From positions 1 to 5,582 of the forward strand of contig JACKBK010000077.1 in NCBI GenBank assembly GCA_020634555.1: 5,582 nucleotides of DNA. The letters are read 5' to 3'. The DNA comes from Caldilineae bacterium (GTDB lineage Bacteria > Chloroflexota > Anaerolineae > JAAEKA01). Both the position numbers and the translations under genes were made by a program. Shown here piece by piece: positions 5,235 through 5,582 of the stretch; the stretch's first letter is position 1, and every line of letters begins with the position of its first letter. The notes under the pieces are model-generated. The model was not told where the DNA came from. It did not search any database and worked only from the letters and a program-made list of their open reading frames with translations.

Positions 5235-5582
5235 TCCGGTTGTCCGGCTGGGGACGCGCGGGTCCGCACTGGCGCGCTGGCAGACCGACCACGTGGCCGG
5301 CTTGCTGCGGGCAGCCTGGCCCGGGCTGGTCTGCACCGTCGAGGTGTTCCAGACGGAGGGTGACCGCGTGCTGGACACACCGCTGCCGCTGATCGGCGGC
5401 AAGGGCCTGTTCACGGCTGAACTGGAAGCGGCGCTGCGTGGTGGCCGGATCGATCTCGCCGTCCACAGCCTGAAGGATCTGCCCACGGAGATGCCGGCCG
5501 GGTTGGCGCTGGGCGCGGTGCCGGAGCGGGCCGACGCGGCCGACGTGTTGGTCAGCCGTGCCGGCTACACGCTGGAAACGTT
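5227..5582 (+). CDS. hemC: Porphobilinogen deaminase (hydroxymethylbilane synthase), 5' part
   Basis: HemC joins four porphobilinogen units into hydroxymethylbilane on a dipyrromethane cofactor. The first 118 codons are present and the gene runs off the right edge; the family is usually about 310 residues. Clear signatures are VRLGTRGSALARWQT (6-20), IGGKGLFTAELEAAL (56-70) and DLAVHSLKDLPTEMP (76-90). Asp84 in LKDLP matches the catalytic aspartate (Asp84 in Escherichia coli), and Arg11 and Lys83 match substrate or cofactor contacts. The cofactor-binding cysteine would lie beyond the window. The start chosen is ATG 5227, from ribosome-binding-site spacing; ATG 5218 would add three residues. 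The 8-base overlap with hemA indicates coupled translation of two early pathway enzymes. Other genes for the route (hemB, hemE and so on) may follow. Confidence 0.94.
   Translation, partial: MPDPVVRLGTRGSALARWQTDHVAGLLRAAWPGLVCTVEVFQTEGDRVLDTPLPLIGGKGLFTAELEAALRGGRIDLAVHSLKDLPTEMPAGLALGAVPERADAADVLVSRAGYTLET

Noticed and set aside
4629..5486. Open frame of 285 codons on the - strand opposite hemA and hemC
   Set aside because: It covers conserved parts of two unmistakable haem genes in antisense and its translation shows no motif, so it is a shadow frame.

Overview
This window carries a haem biosynthesis operon, all on the + strand. It starts with a small DNA-binding regulator, followed by ahbD (radical SAM coproheme decarboxylase), a chlorite-dismutase/HemQ-family protein, a soluble ferrochelatase (hemH/cpfC type), hemA (glutamyl-tRNA reductase) and the first 118 codons of hemC (porphobilinogen deaminase), which runs off the right edge. 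The DNA is GC-rich. The combination of a HemQ-family protein, a soluble ferrochelatase and an AhbD-like radical SAM protein suggests a bacterium using the coproporphyrin-dependent route. A member of Chloroflexota or a related non-proteobacterial phylum is my best guess, from gene content only; the taxonomy is uncertain.

Layout: 1-125 has no convincing gene. 126-169 is a strong intrinsic terminator that closes whatever lies upstream. 170-316 is the operon's promoter region, with a perfect TATAAT box and three short direct repeats in helical phase that could be an operator for the regulator itself. 317-952 is the HTH regulator. 985-2130 is ahbD, with a GTG start. 2120-2168 is a heptanucleotide repeat tract overlapping the ahbD stop codon, followed by a hairpin at 2186-2210. 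2242-2958 is the HemQ-family gene, which overlaps hemH (2955-3866) by 4 bases. hemA (3888-5234, TTG start) overlaps hemC by 8 bases.

How the genes fit together: HemA and HemC act early (glutamyl-tRNA to glutamate semialdehyde; porphobilinogen to hydroxymethylbilane). The ferrochelatase inserts iron late in the pathway, and the last step from coproheme to haem b needs a decarboxylase. Two unrelated enzymes for that last step appear to be encoded side by side: an oxygen-independent radical SAM enzyme (AhbD) and a peroxide- or oxygen-linked haem enzyme (HemQ/ChdC family). That pairing is the most interesting point in the window. It suggests either a switch between oxic and anoxic haem synthesis or a different job for the divergent HemQ-like protein. 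I saw no mobile elements, CRISPR arrays, RNA genes or toxin/defence modules.
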